From contig NZ_CP085301.1 in assembly GCF_020700235.1 (NCBI RefSeq), positions 496,001 through 560,000 on the forward strand: a DNA stretch of 64,000 nt, in the 5' to 3' direction. Every line of letters begins with the position of its first letter. Position 1 is the first letter of the stretch. The notes under the pieces were generated by a model. The model worked only from the letters and a program-made list of their open reading frames with translations. It was not told the origin of the DNA and ran no database searches. The stretch comes from Haladaptatus pallidirubidus. Its GTDB lineage: Archaea; Halobacteriota; Halobacteria; Halobacteriales; Haladaptataceae. Positions 8,993 to 17,511 of the stretch are shown here, piece by piece. The translations under genes and the position numbers were made by a program.

Positions 8993-9973
8993 ATGAGTCG
9001 GACCGTCGCCGTCGCGCACTATCCGGAGGGTGCTGGTCACGCAACCCGGATGCTCGCCGTGGCACAAGCACTGGAAGGACCGGAAACCGATGTCGTCCTT
9101 GCCGGTGGAGGTCCCGGGTCGCAGTTCATCGAATACAACGGGTACGAGGCCTACCACCCCGCAACAGTCGATTACATCGGCGATTATCAGGGCGGCTCAA
9201 TCTTCAACGTCCTCACGCGGAGCGTTCCGGACAGCGCGAAACGAGTGTTCGATTTCGCCCGATGGCTCCGTCGGGAAGACCCCGCCGCGCTCATCACTGA
9301 CGACATGTTCGCCGCGATGGCCGCCCAACTCACCGACACGCCGCTGTACGTGCTCACGCACAACGCCGCGTCCTACTACGACGCGGCGGTCGAACAGGCG
9401 TTTACGTGGTTGCTCAACCGATACCAACTCTCGGTAGCTCACGCGTTTCTGTATCCCGCAGTCTGGCCGCCGGACAGGGGCGACCCGCCGGGCGTTGTCC
9501 ACATCCCTCCCATCGCACTCGAACCGAACGGCGCGGAGGCACCGGACGACGTCGGCGTCCTCATCGTCCCCAGCACGTACTCCACGAACTTCGACGAACT
9601 CGCGCGCACGCTTCGGGAAGAGGGACACACCGTTACGCTCGTCGGCGACGACAGTTGGGAGTGTGCCGCGTCGCTTCTGCCGTGGATTCAGTCGGCCGAC
9701 GTGGTCGTCTGTTCGGGCTACTCCACCGTGATGGAGGCCGCTGTGGGCGGAACGCCGTGTATTATCTACCCTTTCACCGACGAACAACACGGCGTTTCGC
9801 GGGTCATCGAGCGCCGCGGCCTTCGCGGATTCCAAGTCGAGCACTCGATTCCGCACGTCGCCCGCGCGGTACGCCACCCGCCGGAATCGCCCAGTCACGA
9901 AAACGGTGCGAAACGGGCCGCGGAGTTCGTGTTGAACCATATGGAGAAAGGGGAAGCCCGGATACCGCGGTAA
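8993..9973 (+). CDS. MurG/GT28-like glycosyltransferase
   Basis: The protein has 326 residues. It starts MSRTVAVAHYPEGAGHATRM, where the Gly-rich GAGHATR loop matches the N-terminal HxxRxLALA-type motif of UDP-sugar transferases. Late in the protein come ADVVVCSGYSTVMEAAVGGTP and IIYPFTDEQHG, the nucleotide-sugar binding signature (D-x-x-x-x-x-G-x-x-T-x-x-E-A). It has no signal peptide and is probably membrane peripheral. A role in glycolipid or surface glycan synthesis is inferred. I chose the ATG at 8993 because the longer reading frame upstream has no family sequence. Confidence 0.8.
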   Translation: MSRTVAVAHYPEGAGHATRMLAVAQALEGPETDVVLAGGGPGSQFIEYNGYEAYHPATVDYIGDYQGGSIFNVLTRSVPDSAKRVFDFARWLRREDPAALITDDMFAAMAAQLTDTPLYVLTHNAASYYDAAVEQAFTWLLNRYQLSVAHAFLYPAVWPPDRGDPPGVVHIPPIALEPNGAEAPDDVGVLIVPSTYSTNFDELARTLREEGHTVTLVGDDSWECAASLLPWIQSADVVVCSGYSTVMEAAVGGTPCIIYPFTDEQHGVSRVIERRGLRGFQVEHSIPHVARAVRHPPESPSHENGAKRAAEFVLNHMEKGEARIPR

Positions 9974-10020
9974 TTTGCCACTGCCGAAATCGGCTTTTTT
10001 CCCTCCGCTGACCAGTACGT

Positions 10021-10992
10021 ATGGTACGGGTGACGGTCGGCGCGCGACTCCACTTCGGATTTCAAAACCTCTCGCTCGCCTACGAGCGACTGTACGGCGG
10101 TCTCGGAGTCGCACTCGAATCGCCGACCGTCTCGGTCGAAGCCCTCCCCGCGGGCGAAGTACGCTGTGACGATTCTCGCGCGCGTGAGTACGCTCGCCGT
10201 GCGACGGATATGTTGGACGTTCCGGGCGTAGAGCTTCGCGTTCACGAGACCCTCCCGAGCCACGTTGGACTCGGAAGCGGAACCCAACTCGCGCTCACCG
10301 TCCTCGCCGCGACTGCGCGGGCGTACGATCGCCGACCCGAAATCCGCGACGACGCGCCTACGCTCGACCGGGGCGGGAGAAGCGGCGTGGGCGTTTCGAC
10401 GTTCGAACGGGGAGGATTCGTGGTCGATGCGGGCCACCCCACCGAACGGTTCACCACCGACCGACCCTCTCGCGGCGAGTGGGCCGTCCCACCCGTCGTA
10501 GCCCGGCACACGATTCCCGAAGAGTGGCGATTCGTGGTCGTGCTCCCCGAAGCGAAACCGGGACGAAACGGCGACGGCGAGGACGAAAGCATACGAACGG
10601 TGGTCGAGCGAGCAGACCCCGCAATTTCGGACGATATTTCGGTGATGCTCCTGCGTCGGGTGCTTCCGGCAATCGTGGAAGACGATCCGGAGACGTTCGG
10701 CGCCGGAATCGCCGAAATCGGGCGGTTGAACGGCGCGTGGTACGCCGACGAACAAGGGGGCGTCTACCGCCCGCCGGTCGGCGAACTCGTGACCGACATG
10801 GAAGAGTCCTCGTCGATTTTCGGCGCAGGCCAGTCCTCGTGGGGACCGGCGGTGTACGGCGTGACGACGCGAAACGAGGGCGACGCTGCGATTGAGGCGG
10901 CGCAGGCGGCGCTCGATTCCGCGGGAGTCGGCGGCGAGGTGCGAATCGCTCGTCCGAGAAACACGGGTGCGAGCATAAACGGTAAGCGGTAG
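10021..10992 (+). CDS. Beta-ribofuranosylaminobenzene 5'-phosphate synthase (GHMP family)
   Basis: A 323-residue GHMP-superfamily protein. It begins VTVGARLHFGFQNLS, has the GHMP glycine-rich loop HVGLGSGTQLAL near residue 83, and a C-terminal SSIFGAGQSSWGPAVYGV motif characteristic of beta-RFAP synthase. This enzyme joins PRPP and p-aminobenzoate (or 4-hydroxybenzoate) with loss of CO2, the first committed step to the methanopterin side chain. The window also carries a methenyl-H4MPT cyclohydrolase gene at 54466, so both fit a methanopterin-type one-carbon cofactor. A KaiC-like gene follows 17 nt downstream. Confidence 0.88.
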   Translation: MVRVTVGARLHFGFQNLSLAYERLYGGLGVALESPTVSVEALPAGEVRCDDSRAREYARRATDMLDVPGVELRVHETLPSHVGLGSGTQLALTVLAATARAYDRRPEIRDDAPTLDRGGRSGVGVSTFERGGFVVDAGHPTERFTTDRPSRGEWAVPPVVARHTIPEEWRFVVVLPEAKPGRNGDGEDESIRTVVERADPAISDDISVMLLRRVLPAIVEDDPETFGAGIAEIGRLNGAWYADEQGGVYRPPVGELVTDMEESSSIFGAGQSSWGPAVYGVTTRNEGDAAIEAAQAALDSAGVGGEVRIARPRNTGASINGKR

Positions 10993-11009
10993 GGAAGAGT
11001 GTCACCGAC

Positions 11010-11846
11010 ATGAACCGAATCCCGTTCGGCGTCTCGCAGTTCGACTCGCTCATCGGCGGCGGCGCCCCACCGGGAAGCGTCGTCCTGCTGGCAGGCGACG
11101 CCGGGGCGGGCGCGCGCGAGTTCGCGTACACCAGTGCGACGATAAACGCCCTCGGCCACGCCAACACCGACCAGTTCGACCTTCACTACGGAGCAGTGGA
11201 CTCCTGTGCGAGCCTCCCCGAGGAGATTCACTACGTCTCGTTTACCGCTAGTGCCTCGGAAATCTACGCCGAAGTCACGCACGCCATCGACGAGAAACTG
11301 GCGACGCCTGCGTCCGAAGCGATGGAGTTCGAAGACCTCTCGAGCGAGTATTTTCAGTTGAGTCCGATTCCCCACGACTGGTACGTCGAAAAGCGTAGAA
11401 CTATCACCGACCTCGGAGGGAGCCACGGTCGCCGGGACATTCTCGAAGCACTAGGAGACTATCTCACCAAACACGCTTCGAATAATCTCGTAATCATCGA
11501 CTCGCTCACCGATCTCATCTCCCTGCCCGACGAACAGGCGGACTGGCACGAAAATTCCATGCTGTTGAAAGGAATGAAGAAAGCGTCTCAATCGTGGGGC
11601 GGGCTGATTCTCGTCCTCGTAGACCAAGAGAGTCTGACGGACACGCAGATGGGCGAACTGATGGGTGCGACGGACGGAACCATCAGTTTCGAGTGGGAAC
11701 GCGGCGGCAACGAGCGCGCCCGAACCATGTTCGTCCGCGAGTTCCGGGGCGTCCTCTCGCGCATCGAAGACGAGAACATCATTCAGTTCGAAATCGAGAT
11801 TCAGGGCGACGGGTTGGACATCAGCAACGTCCGGAAAATCAGATGA
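11010..11846 (+). CDS. KaiC-like RecA-superfamily protein with degenerate Walker A (HTR-like)
   Basis: The 278-residue protein has a single KaiC/RadA-like domain. The N-terminus reads IPFGVSQFDSLIGGGAPPGS and leads to VVLLAGDAGAGAREF. In canonical KaiC the loop would be GxxGxGKT/S; here the Lys and Thr positions are Ala and Arg, so nucleotide binding is probably altered or lost. The Walker B-like strand NLVIIDSLTDLI near residue 165 remains. It starts 17 nt after the beta-RFAP synthase gene and is probably cotranscribed. A signalling or scaffolding role is possible but unproven. Confidence 0.8.
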   Translation: MNRIPFGVSQFDSLIGGGAPPGSVVLLAGDAGAGAREFAYTSATINALGHANTDQFDLHYGAVDSCASLPEEIHYVSFTASASEIYAEVTHAIDEKLATPASEAMEFEDLSSEYFQLSPIPHDWYVEKRRTITDLGGSHGRRDILEALGDYLTKHASNNLVIIDSLTDLISLPDEQADWHENSMLLKGMKKASQSWGGLILVLVDQESLTDTQMGELMGATDGTISFEWERGGNERARTMFVREFRGVLSRIEDENIIQFEIEIQGDGLDISNVRKIR

Positions 11847-11891
11847 AGCTATTAGGTGAGTTGGAGGAATTGTACCGGCACTGATTCGACC

Positions 11892-12085
11892 TTAGCGCGG
11901 CGACGTGTACTCCATGCCGAGGAACGGCCGCGCTTCGTCGGGGTCGGTGATGACCGACCGAGCATCTCCGCGAACTCCACGGCGAGTTCGATAACCACCA
12001 AATTCTTCTGAATCACTTCGTCTCGGTGAGGATATTTCCAGTAGGCGTCCTCGATGCCGACGCGAACGACGTTGCCCCGGCGTGA
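11892..12085 (-). pseudogene. Remnant of a BKACE (beta-keto acid cleavage enzyme) gene, C-terminal part
   Basis: The minus strand encodes GNVVRVGIEDAYWKYP and IELAVEFAEMLGR, which match the conserved end of BKACE/DUF849 enzymes (G-x-V-R-V-G-x-E-D, then LGR). After LGR the frame must shift by one base to read VITDPDEARPFLGMEY and a stop at 11892. No N-terminal part of the roughly 280-residue family is present, and the sequence beyond 12085 is unrelated. This is a truncated, frameshifted gene fragment beside a tRNA gene. Confidence 0.6.
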
Positions 12086-12139
12086 AGGCCGAAAACTCGC
12101 TTCGCTCGCCTTTCGTACTCCCATTTCGTTTCGCAAAAG

Positions 12140-12210
12140 TGGGACCGTCGAGAGTCGAACTCGAGTCCTACGGACCCCATCCGCAGAGGATACCACTACC
12201 CCACGGTCCC
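12140..12210 (-). tRNA. tRNA-Pro (GGG)
   Basis: On the minus strand a 71-nt cloverleaf folds with acceptor GGGACCG/CGGTCCC and discriminator A. The D arm contains GGGTAGTGGTATCC, the anticodon stem is TGCGG/CCGTA around loop ATGGGGT (anticodon GGG), and the T arm is TCGAG-TTCGACT-CTCGA. No CCA is encoded and no intron is seen. Confidence 0.92.
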
Positions 12211-12238
12211 GCGGCATTTCGGAAATGGCGAGTGCGTG

Positions 12239-12248
12239 AGTTAAGCCC
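12239..12248 (-). promoter_or_regulatory. TATA-like box for tRNA-Pro
   Basis: On the minus strand GGCTTAACTC lies about 30-38 nt before the mature tRNA 5' end, suitable for transcription starting a few bases upstream of the tRNA. Confidence 0.35.
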
Positions 12249-12254
12249 TTCGTT

Positions 12255-13313
12255 TCACTCTTGGTCGCGCGTGACGACGAGGTCGCCGTCGTCGCGAACC
12301 GCGAGGCTCGTCACGGGGTCGTTCTCGTAGGCCGAAACGCCGTGATAGCGTCCGACCACGTAGCCGTCGTGGTCGCTTTCCACCCTTGTCTTCGAATCGC
12401 CGTGCGGCGTTACGATGTCCGCGATGACGTCGCCCTTCTCGAAGGTGTCGCCCGCTTCGACGCGGTGGCGGACGATTCCCGCCGTGTCGGTGTGCGGATG
12501 AACCGCGCGCTTGACCGGAAAATCGACGGGAGCGGAGAGATCGGTCGGTTCGGGATCGCCGGGGAGCATGTCGAGTTCGCGCATGACGTTCATCAGGCCG
12601 ATAACGCCCTTCTCGCTGGTATCCTCCTCGACGACTTCGAACCCGCCGAGTTCGACTGTGAAGGCTGGAATTCCGGCGTTGTTCAGCGCCCACCCCGCAG
12701 TCGAACGCTGGAGGTTCTGCTCGACGTACTCCTCGGCGGCGTACTCGTTGACGACCGGGAAATCGTAGGCGTCCACGAGTCGCTCCAGTTCGTCCGCAAG
12801 CTGGTTTGCTTCCGATTCGGTTCGCTCGCTTCCGTAGAGAACCCTGTCCCGAATCACGAACGGAATCGACCCGACCTGTGCGGTGTGGAGGTCGACGAGC
12901 GCGTCGGCGGACTCCTCGAAGGCATCGAAAATCCGCCCGTCGATGAGTTCCTGTACGCGCGGGGGGCGCGAACCGTCGGCGCCCGGGTCGGGGAAGTACC
13001 GATTCGGGTCGTCGTCGTGGTAGTACGAAGCGCGGGACGTTTGGCGCAAACCGGCCGGATTCAGGGTGGGAAGGCAGACGACTGTTCCACGAATCTTCGA
13101 TTCGAGGTTCTCTTTCATCACGTCCTGTGCCACGGCGAGAGCGGTTACTTCGTTGCCGTGAATCGACGCCGTAATCCAGAGTGTCGGGCCGTCTTCTTCC
13201 CCCTCAGCGATGAGAACGGGGAGTCGTTCCGGGGTTCCCGTCGGAAGATCGGTTACGTCGAACCACCCGGTAACGAGTTCGCCGGGGGCGGATTCAGCGG
13301 TGCCGAGGTTCAT
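12255..13313 (-). CDS. Succinylglutamate desuccinylase/aspartoacylase family deacylase
   Basis: The 352-residue M14-like zinc carboxypeptidase-fold protein has the metal motif ITASIHGNEVTALA (H-x-x-E type) near residue 55 and the later DLHTAQVGSIPFV, which supplies the second His. A C-terminal beta domain follows (ADIVTPHGDSKTRV), like a lipoyl/biotinyl-type lid. Family members remove acyl groups from N-acyl amino acids; the exact substrate is unknown. A second paralogue lies at 28533. The ATG at 13313 is chosen because the longer frame upstream has no family sequence. Confidence 0.85.
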   Translation of the reverse strand: MNLGTAESAPGELVTGWFDVTDLPTGTPERLPVLIAEGEEDGPTLWITASIHGNEVTALAVAQDVMKENLESKIRGTVVCLPTLNPAGLRQTSRASYYHDDDPNRYFPDPGADGSRPPRVQELIDGRIFDAFEESADALVDLHTAQVGSIPFVIRDRVLYGSERTESEANQLADELERLVDAYDFPVVNEYAAEEYVEQNLQRSTAGWALNNAGIPAFTVELGGFEVVEEDTSEKGVIGLMNVMRELDMLPGDPEPTDLSAPVDFPVKRAVHPHTDTAGIVRHRVEAGDTFEKGDVIADIVTPHGDSKTRVESDHDGYVVGRYHGVSAYENDPVTSLAVRDDGDLVVTRDQE

Positions 13314-13390
13314 ACCGGGAGATGTTCGGCAAGTAGTAAAAAATCGCGCGTAGCGGCAGTGGCGACGAAACCGAATCGTGACGACTCTCG

Positions 13391-13945
13391 TTAGTTCCGA
13401 AGAACAGTTCGACGCTGGTTTCGTTTGCAACGTTCCCGAGAACCTCTGCACAGCGTCCGCGTCGATAGACTCGAACGAATCGCTCCGTAATCGAACATTC
13501 CAACCCGTGTTTGAGACCGATTACAGTCGAACAGTTTCGACGGGACGAAAAGCGAATCCTCCGCACCGGTATCCCACACTCGAATCGACAGGTCATACAC
13601 GGACGGTTCGTGGAACGCGATGGCCACCACCGAATCGGTCGGGAACTCGAACGTACTGTCGAGAACCACCTCGCCCGTTTCCCGGTCGGTGACCACGACC
13701 ACGGCGGTTCGAAACCGGATTCCCGCGTTCCAGGTGCTCACCGTGTGATGTGGGGTATCGCCGTTGGGTCGTCCGATTCCCACGGATCTGAGCGTCATTC
13801 CCGGGTCGTACGTCCCGAGATTTCCCCTCGCAATCGGCGGGATTCGGTGTTCGGTCGTCGCCGCGGTGAGGGCACCGACGCTGAAACACCCGATAATCGT
13901 CGTCACCACGGCGGGGAATCCGGCGAGGAATGTCCGACGATTCAT
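13391..13945 (-). CDS. Exported protein, Tat/lipoprotein-like, unknown
   Basis: The 184-residue protein starts MNRRTFLAGFPAVVTTIIGC, a twin-arginine-like signal (RRTFLAG), a hydrophobic core and a Cys at residue 20 that could be a lipid anchor. The mature part has a beta-rich middle (RFRTAVVVVTDRETGEVVLD) with no catalytic motif. It ends 78 nt upstream of the divergently unrelated deacylase start and has its own promoter region. No family is recognised. Confidence 0.6.
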   Translation of the reverse strand: MNRRTFLAGFPAVVTTIIGCFSVGALTAATTEHRIPPIARGNLGTYDPGMTLRSVGIGRPNGDTPHHTVSTWNAGIRFRTAVVVVTDRETGEVVLDSTFEFPTDSVVAIAFHEPSVYDLSIRVWDTGAEDSLFVPSKLFDCNRSQTRVGMFDYGAIRSSLSTRTLCRGSRERCKRNQRRTVLRN

Positions 13946-14094
13946 ACCATAATAAAAAAGATACGTAGATAGATCGCTTTTGAAGGAGTGAGACAGCGTT
14001 TATCAGTGAAATTTGAATATTCATGATGATATTTTGATTTAATGATAGGGTGAAATTGACCGGCGAAGACAGGGGGAATGGGAGAAGCAGGAAA

Positions 14095-14967
14095 TCAGAC
14101 CAACACGCGTTCCAGCGCGACGACTTCGCCGTCGTCCGCATCCGCATCGCCGACCATCTTTCCGAGACAGACCGCTGAACCGCTCGGCGTGAAACAGGCG
14201 ACGAGTTGATCGCGCTCCGCATCCTCCGCGTCGATGACGCCGGGGGCGTACACCGGCGCGCCGTTTGCGACCTGTTCCGCCGCGTTCGGGGCGATGGTGA
14301 CCGCCGGAAGGTGCGTCAGTGCACGTTCCGCCGGGTGGACGATTTCGCGCAACCAGTCGTCGGTTCCGTCTTCGCGCCAGCGACCGAGGGCGTCCGAGAG
14401 GTCGTGAAGCGTCGCGAGGTCGGTGTCGTCGAAGGGGTCGGTTCCGGTTCTGCGGAGGTGTCCCATGTGCGCGCCGGTTCCGAGCGCGAGTCCGAGGTCG
14501 TGACAGAGCTTTCTTATGTAGGTACCGCTCTCACAGCGAATCCGCAGGAGCACTTGCCTGTCGCGGACTTCGAGCACGTCCAACTCGTAAATCTCTCGGA
14601 CGCGAAGTCTGCGCGAGACGGCGCTTTTCCGCGGCGGTTTCTGGTACAGCGGCGCTTCGAACTCGGAAACGATGGACTCGATGTCGCCCGGCGGTTCGTC
14701 GTGAATCTCCAGCACGGAGACGTACTCTTTCGACCCTTCGAGAAACACCTGCGAAAGGCGGGTCGCCGTGCCGGTCAGAATCGGCAGACAGCCCGTAACT
14801 TTGGGGTCGAGGGTACCCGCGTGGGCCGCCTGCTCGACTCCACAGAGGTCGCGAACCCACGCGGCGACTTGGTGGGCCGACGGGCCGGGCGATTTGTCGA
14901 GGTTGATGACGCCGAATTCGAGCAGTTCCTGGGGCGAACGCTCGTCAGGTGGGCCGCGGAGCGTCAT
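14095..14967 (-). CDS. tRNA/rRNA pseudouridine synthase Cbf5 (H/ACA RNP catalytic subunit)
   Basis: A 290-residue TruB-family protein. The catalytic loop HAGTLDPKVTG contains the essential Asp near residue 50; it is followed by LYQKPPRKSAVSRRLRVR and RIRCESGTYIRKLCHDLG, conserved in TruB/Cbf5. A C-terminal PUA domain (APGVIDAEDAERDQLVACF) follows. With Nop10, Gar1 and L7Ae it forms the archaeal box H/ACA complex that makes pseudouridine in rRNA, and it can act on tRNA U55. The ATG at 14967 overlaps the cmk stop (ATGA), so the two are cotranscribed. Confidence 0.93.
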   Translation of the reverse strand: MTLRGPPDERSPQELLEFGVINLDKSPGPSAHQVAAWVRDLCGVEQAAHAGTLDPKVTGCLPILTGTATRLSQVFLEGSKEYVSVLEIHDEPPGDIESIVSEFEAPLYQKPPRKSAVSRRLRVREIYELDVLEVRDRQVLLRIRCESGTYIRKLCHDLGLALGTGAHMGHLRRTGTDPFDDTDLATLHDLSDALGRWREDGTDDWLREIVHPAERALTHLPAVTIAPNAAEQVANGAPVYAPGVIDAEDAERDQLVACFTPSGSAVCLGKMVGDADADDGEVVALERVLV

Positions 14968-15545
14968 CAGAAATCGTATGAGACGCCGGTAATTGGATAC
15001 TTGCCCTCGTCGGCTTCCGGGTCGTAATCCTCGACGGCGGTCGTCAGCATGTCGAGAACGTTCTCGGGGTTCCACCGCGCCGTGTTGACGCTCAGGTCGT
15101 AGATGGTGAGGTCAGTGATGTCGATGCTGTAGTACTCTTCGTACCGTTGGGCCTCACTGCCCGCACGGGCGCGGGTTTCCGTCGCGGCCTGTTTCACCGT
15201 CTTTTCTTCGCGGTCGGCGATGCGGGCCGCCCGAACGTCAAGGGGTGCATCCAGCCAAATTCGGAAATCGGCGTGTTCCCCGGCGAGCCAGCCCGCGAGC
15301 CGGGATTCGAGGACGAGGTCGTCGCGTTCGACGGCGATTTCGCGGAGTCGCCTGTCCAAATCTCGGTCGATTTCCCCGTCTTCCTCGGCGAGTTTGTTGA
15401 ACTCGAGCGGCGTCAAATCGCGCTCCGCGGCGAGTTCGCGGAAGATGTCGCCGCCGCTCACGTGTCCCAATCCGAAAATCTCGGCGAGTCCCTCGGCGGT
15501 CGTACTCTTTCCGCTCCCCGGTGGGCCGGAGACTGTCAGTAGCAT
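14967..15545 (-). CDS. cmk: Archaeal (d)CMP kinase
   Basis: The 192-residue P-loop kinase begins [19 protein letters not shown] and has the short archaeal cytidylate kinase form: [15 protein letters not shown] (the CMP-binding part), [12 protein letters not shown] and an arginine-rich lid (RIADREEKT). It phosphorylates CMP and dCMP with ATP. It ends in a 4-nt overlap with cbf5 and follows the EMC3-like gene by about 40 nt, the usual archaeal order. Confidence 0.93.
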   Translation of the reverse strand: MLLTVSGPPGSGKSTTAEGLAEIFGLGHVSGGDIFRELAAERDLTPLEFNKLAEEDGEIDRDLDRRLREIAVERDDLVLESRLAGWLAGEHADFRIWLDAPLDVRAARIADREEKTVKQAATETRARAGSEAQRYEEYYSIDITDLTIYDLSVNTARWNPENVLDMLTTAVEDYDPEADEGKYPITGVSYDF

Positions 15546-15584
15546 ATTCCCTCTCGAACGGGCACCAAGAAAGAGGTTTTGAAC

Positions 15585-16493
15585 TTACGTCGGCGTCGTC
15601 TGGATGTTCAGTGCCTTGCGGATGAGCTGCGTGAACGCCATCGAACAGAGGAAGTACCAGACGATCCACGCCTGCATCGGGCCGATGACGCCGTGTTGCC
15701 ATTCAATCGGGCCGCCCGCCATCGGAATGATAATTTTCTGCGGGACGACAGCACCCGTATCCGTACCGATTCGCCAGTACATCCAGAGGAAGACGGGGAT
15801 GGTCAGGAACATCGTCCAGACCATCGGGCGGAACTGCTCTTTGAACATGCCCATCTGGTCGCCCATCGCATCCATCTGCTCCTCGCGGATGCGCTCCATC
15901 TCCTGCTCGTCGCCCTTCTCGCGGGCTTCCTTCTGGCGCTTTTGGATGTCCTTCATCCGCTGTTGGTACGCGCCCATCTTCTCCATGTTCATCAGGTTGT
16001 CCTGCAGGAGCGTGGAGTACAGCCCCGTCAGCATGGCGAGAATCATGATGACGACGTAGAAGGGGAGCGCCGATTCGACGGGGCCGATGAACACGTCCAC
16101 GGCACCGCCGACGACGCCGCGAACCGATTTGATGGAGTAGCCCGCGAACAGGCCGATGCTGGCCACTGCCGCGAGTTTGTCCCACTTCGACCACGTCGTG
16201 CCATCCACGTCGTCCACGTCGGCGGACGATGTAGCGGCAGTAGTACCCGTCGAACCGTCGAGCGCGCTCTCGACCGCGTCGGGGTTGGCGAGTTCGAATC
16301 CGTGAATCCCGTCCACGAGGATTCCCTTCTCTATCATGCGACCCCACTGGCCGCTCGTGATGTCGTCGCTCACGTCGCCCCACTCGACCTCGTCCGACCC
16401 CTCGTCGGTTCGTTCGTAGACGACCGAGAGTGCGTCGGCCATCGCCGAATCCTCGGCGATAAGCGATTCCACTTTCTGCGCTGTCCGTGCCAT
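15585..16493 (-). CDS. EMC3/TMCO1-like (DUF106) membrane insertase homologue
   Basis: The 302-residue protein has an N-terminal soluble region of about 110 residues, then three or more hydrophobic helices. The central cytosolic coiled coil (MKDIQKRQKEAREKGDEQEMER) and the late PVFLWMYWRIGTD helix are typical of the archaeal DUF106 family, which belongs to the Oxa1 superfamily with EMC3 and TMCO1. A membrane protein insertase role is inferred from this superfamily. It sits upstream of cmk on the same strand, as in many archaea. Confidence 0.87.
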   Translation of the reverse strand: MARTAQKVESLIAEDSAMADALSVVYERTDEGSDEVEWGDVSDDITSGQWGRMIEKGILVDGIHGFELANPDAVESALDGSTGTTAATSSADVDDVDGTTWSKWDKLAAVASIGLFAGYSIKSVRGVVGGAVDVFIGPVESALPFYVVIMILAMLTGLYSTLLQDNLMNMEKMGAYQQRMKDIQKRQKEAREKGDEQEMERIREEQMDAMGDQMGMFKEQFRPMVWTMFLTIPVFLWMYWRIGTDTGAVVPQKIIIPMAGGPIEWQHGVIGPMQAWIVWYFLCSMAFTQLIRKALNIQTTPT

Positions 16494-16635
16494 TACGTCG
16501 GATTTGGAATCCGTCGTTAATCAACCTTCGCCATCGACGCGACGAGACCGGGAGTTGTGGTTTTGGCGGTGAGGAGTAGGATACCAGCTACGTAACTGAT
16601 TGATAGAGGAAAAACAGGGAACCGTTAGGGAGTTC

Positions 16636-16728
16636 CGACTCCAATGTAACCGCACCGCCTCGCACCCACCCACACACCTCCCCAACCGACTCCCTCGTCA
16701 CTGTGTTCCTCGGTCATCCCTCGCGCGA
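16636..16728 (-). repeat. Intergenic inverted-repeat element, left arm, locus 1
   Basis: Read on the minus strand, this arm carries the core CGCGCGAGGGATGACCGAGG, then GTCGGTTGGGGAGG, then a GCGGTTACATTGGAGTCG tail. The right arm at 16849-16989 has the same ordered blocks on the plus strand, so the two can fold back. Confidence 0.6.
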
Positions 16729-16848
16729 ACCCAGCAGACCCTCGGCGGTGAACGCCTCGGTCTACTGACGCACGCGCCAGAATGCTTGCGAAAATTCACG
16801 GAATCCCACATTGACCATGTGGCGCGCGAAGGCGACCGTCAGGTCGCC

Positions 16849-16989
16849 CGCGCGAGGGATGACTGAGGAACGGAGTTCTCGTGAGCGACAGCGGAGCGAA
16901 CGAGAGCACGGAAGAGCTTCGCTCTTCCGGTGTGACGAAGGAATCGGTTGGGGAGGGTGAGGCTTGCGGTGGCGGTCTGATTGGAGTCG
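16849..16989 (+). repeat. Intergenic inverted-repeat element, right arm, locus 1
   Basis: On the plus strand it has CGCGCGAGGGATGACTGAGG, an inserted TCTCGTGAGCGACAGC...CGAACGAGAGCACGG module with a small hairpin (GGAAGAGCTTCGCTCTTCC), then ATCGGTTGGGGAGGG and ATTGGAGTCG. The same module occurs again near 27580-27635. Confidence 0.6.
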
Positions 16990-17136
16990 TGAATTGTCGG
17001 TAGGACCTGTTGTTGTCTCCGTTAGTCTTGGACACAACAACATTTTCGAGCCGATGATTTCTGATAGCCTCCACAACCAGAAAACCGAATCATTAGCAAC
17101 CAAAACCTTTTGCCACGCTCACATGAACTGTACAAC

Positions 17137-17487
17137 ATGAGCGGTAGCTTGGACGAACTGCTTCCCGAAGATGACTTCTGGCGGACGGCGACGTTCTGCG
17201 TCTTCCTCGTCTTTCTCGTTCCCCTCGTCGCAATCACGGGCGCCTTGGCACCGGAAGCCCTCATCGCGGGCGTCGTCCTCGCGTTCATCGCGTGGATAGC
17301 GAATCAGTTGCGGGACTCCGGAAACGATGCCACCAACGCGGATGAACGCGAACGAGACGCACTCGAAACGTTGCGAAAACGCTACGCCAACGGCGAAATC
17401 GGCGAAAGCGAGTTCGAGCAACGGCTGGACACACTCCTCGAAACGGAATCGCCGACGCCACGCGAAAAAGAACTGTCGTTCGAGTAA
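17137..17487 (+). CDS. SHOCT-domain membrane protein
   Basis: The 116-residue protein has two hydrophobic helices (residues about 15-35 and 37-55: FCVFLVFLVPLVAITG and LIAGVVLAFIAWIAN). They are followed by a C-terminal SHOCT domain, ALETLRKRYANGEIGESEFEQR. SHOCT domains are short oligomerisation modules often at the end of membrane proteins; the function is unknown. It lies between adk and the EMC3-like gene but points the opposite way, splitting that conserved neighbourhood. I preferred ATG 17137 to the TTG at 17110. Confidence 0.8.
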   Translation: MSGSLDELLPEDDFWRTATFCVFLVFLVPLVAITGALAPEALIAGVVLAFIAWIANQLRDSGNDATNADERERDALETLRKRYANGEIGESEFEQRLDTLLETESPTPREKELSFE

Positions 17488-17511
17488 TCGAATGTTCGAA
17501 CAGCCGAACGA

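Larger units (their letters stand above)
16494..17136. other. 643-bp intergenic region with inverted repeats
   Basis: Between the EMC3-like gene and the SHOCT gene I find no credible ORF. The stretch holds two inverted arms of a repeat family that recurs at 27.5-27.8 kb (see repeat entries and findings). Short reading frames on both strands here are repeat-derived. Confidence 0.6.

Noticed and set aside
12261..13394. Long plus-strand reading frame of 377 codons opposite the M14-like deacylase
   Set aside because: It mirrors a well-supported gene on the other strand and has no recognisable domain; high GC opens antisense frames here.
16600..17103. Short ORFs in the 16.6-17.1 kb spacer (Pro/Ser/Arg-rich peptides)
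   Set aside because: They lie inside the inverted-repeat element and reappear in the second locus, so they are repeat-derived.
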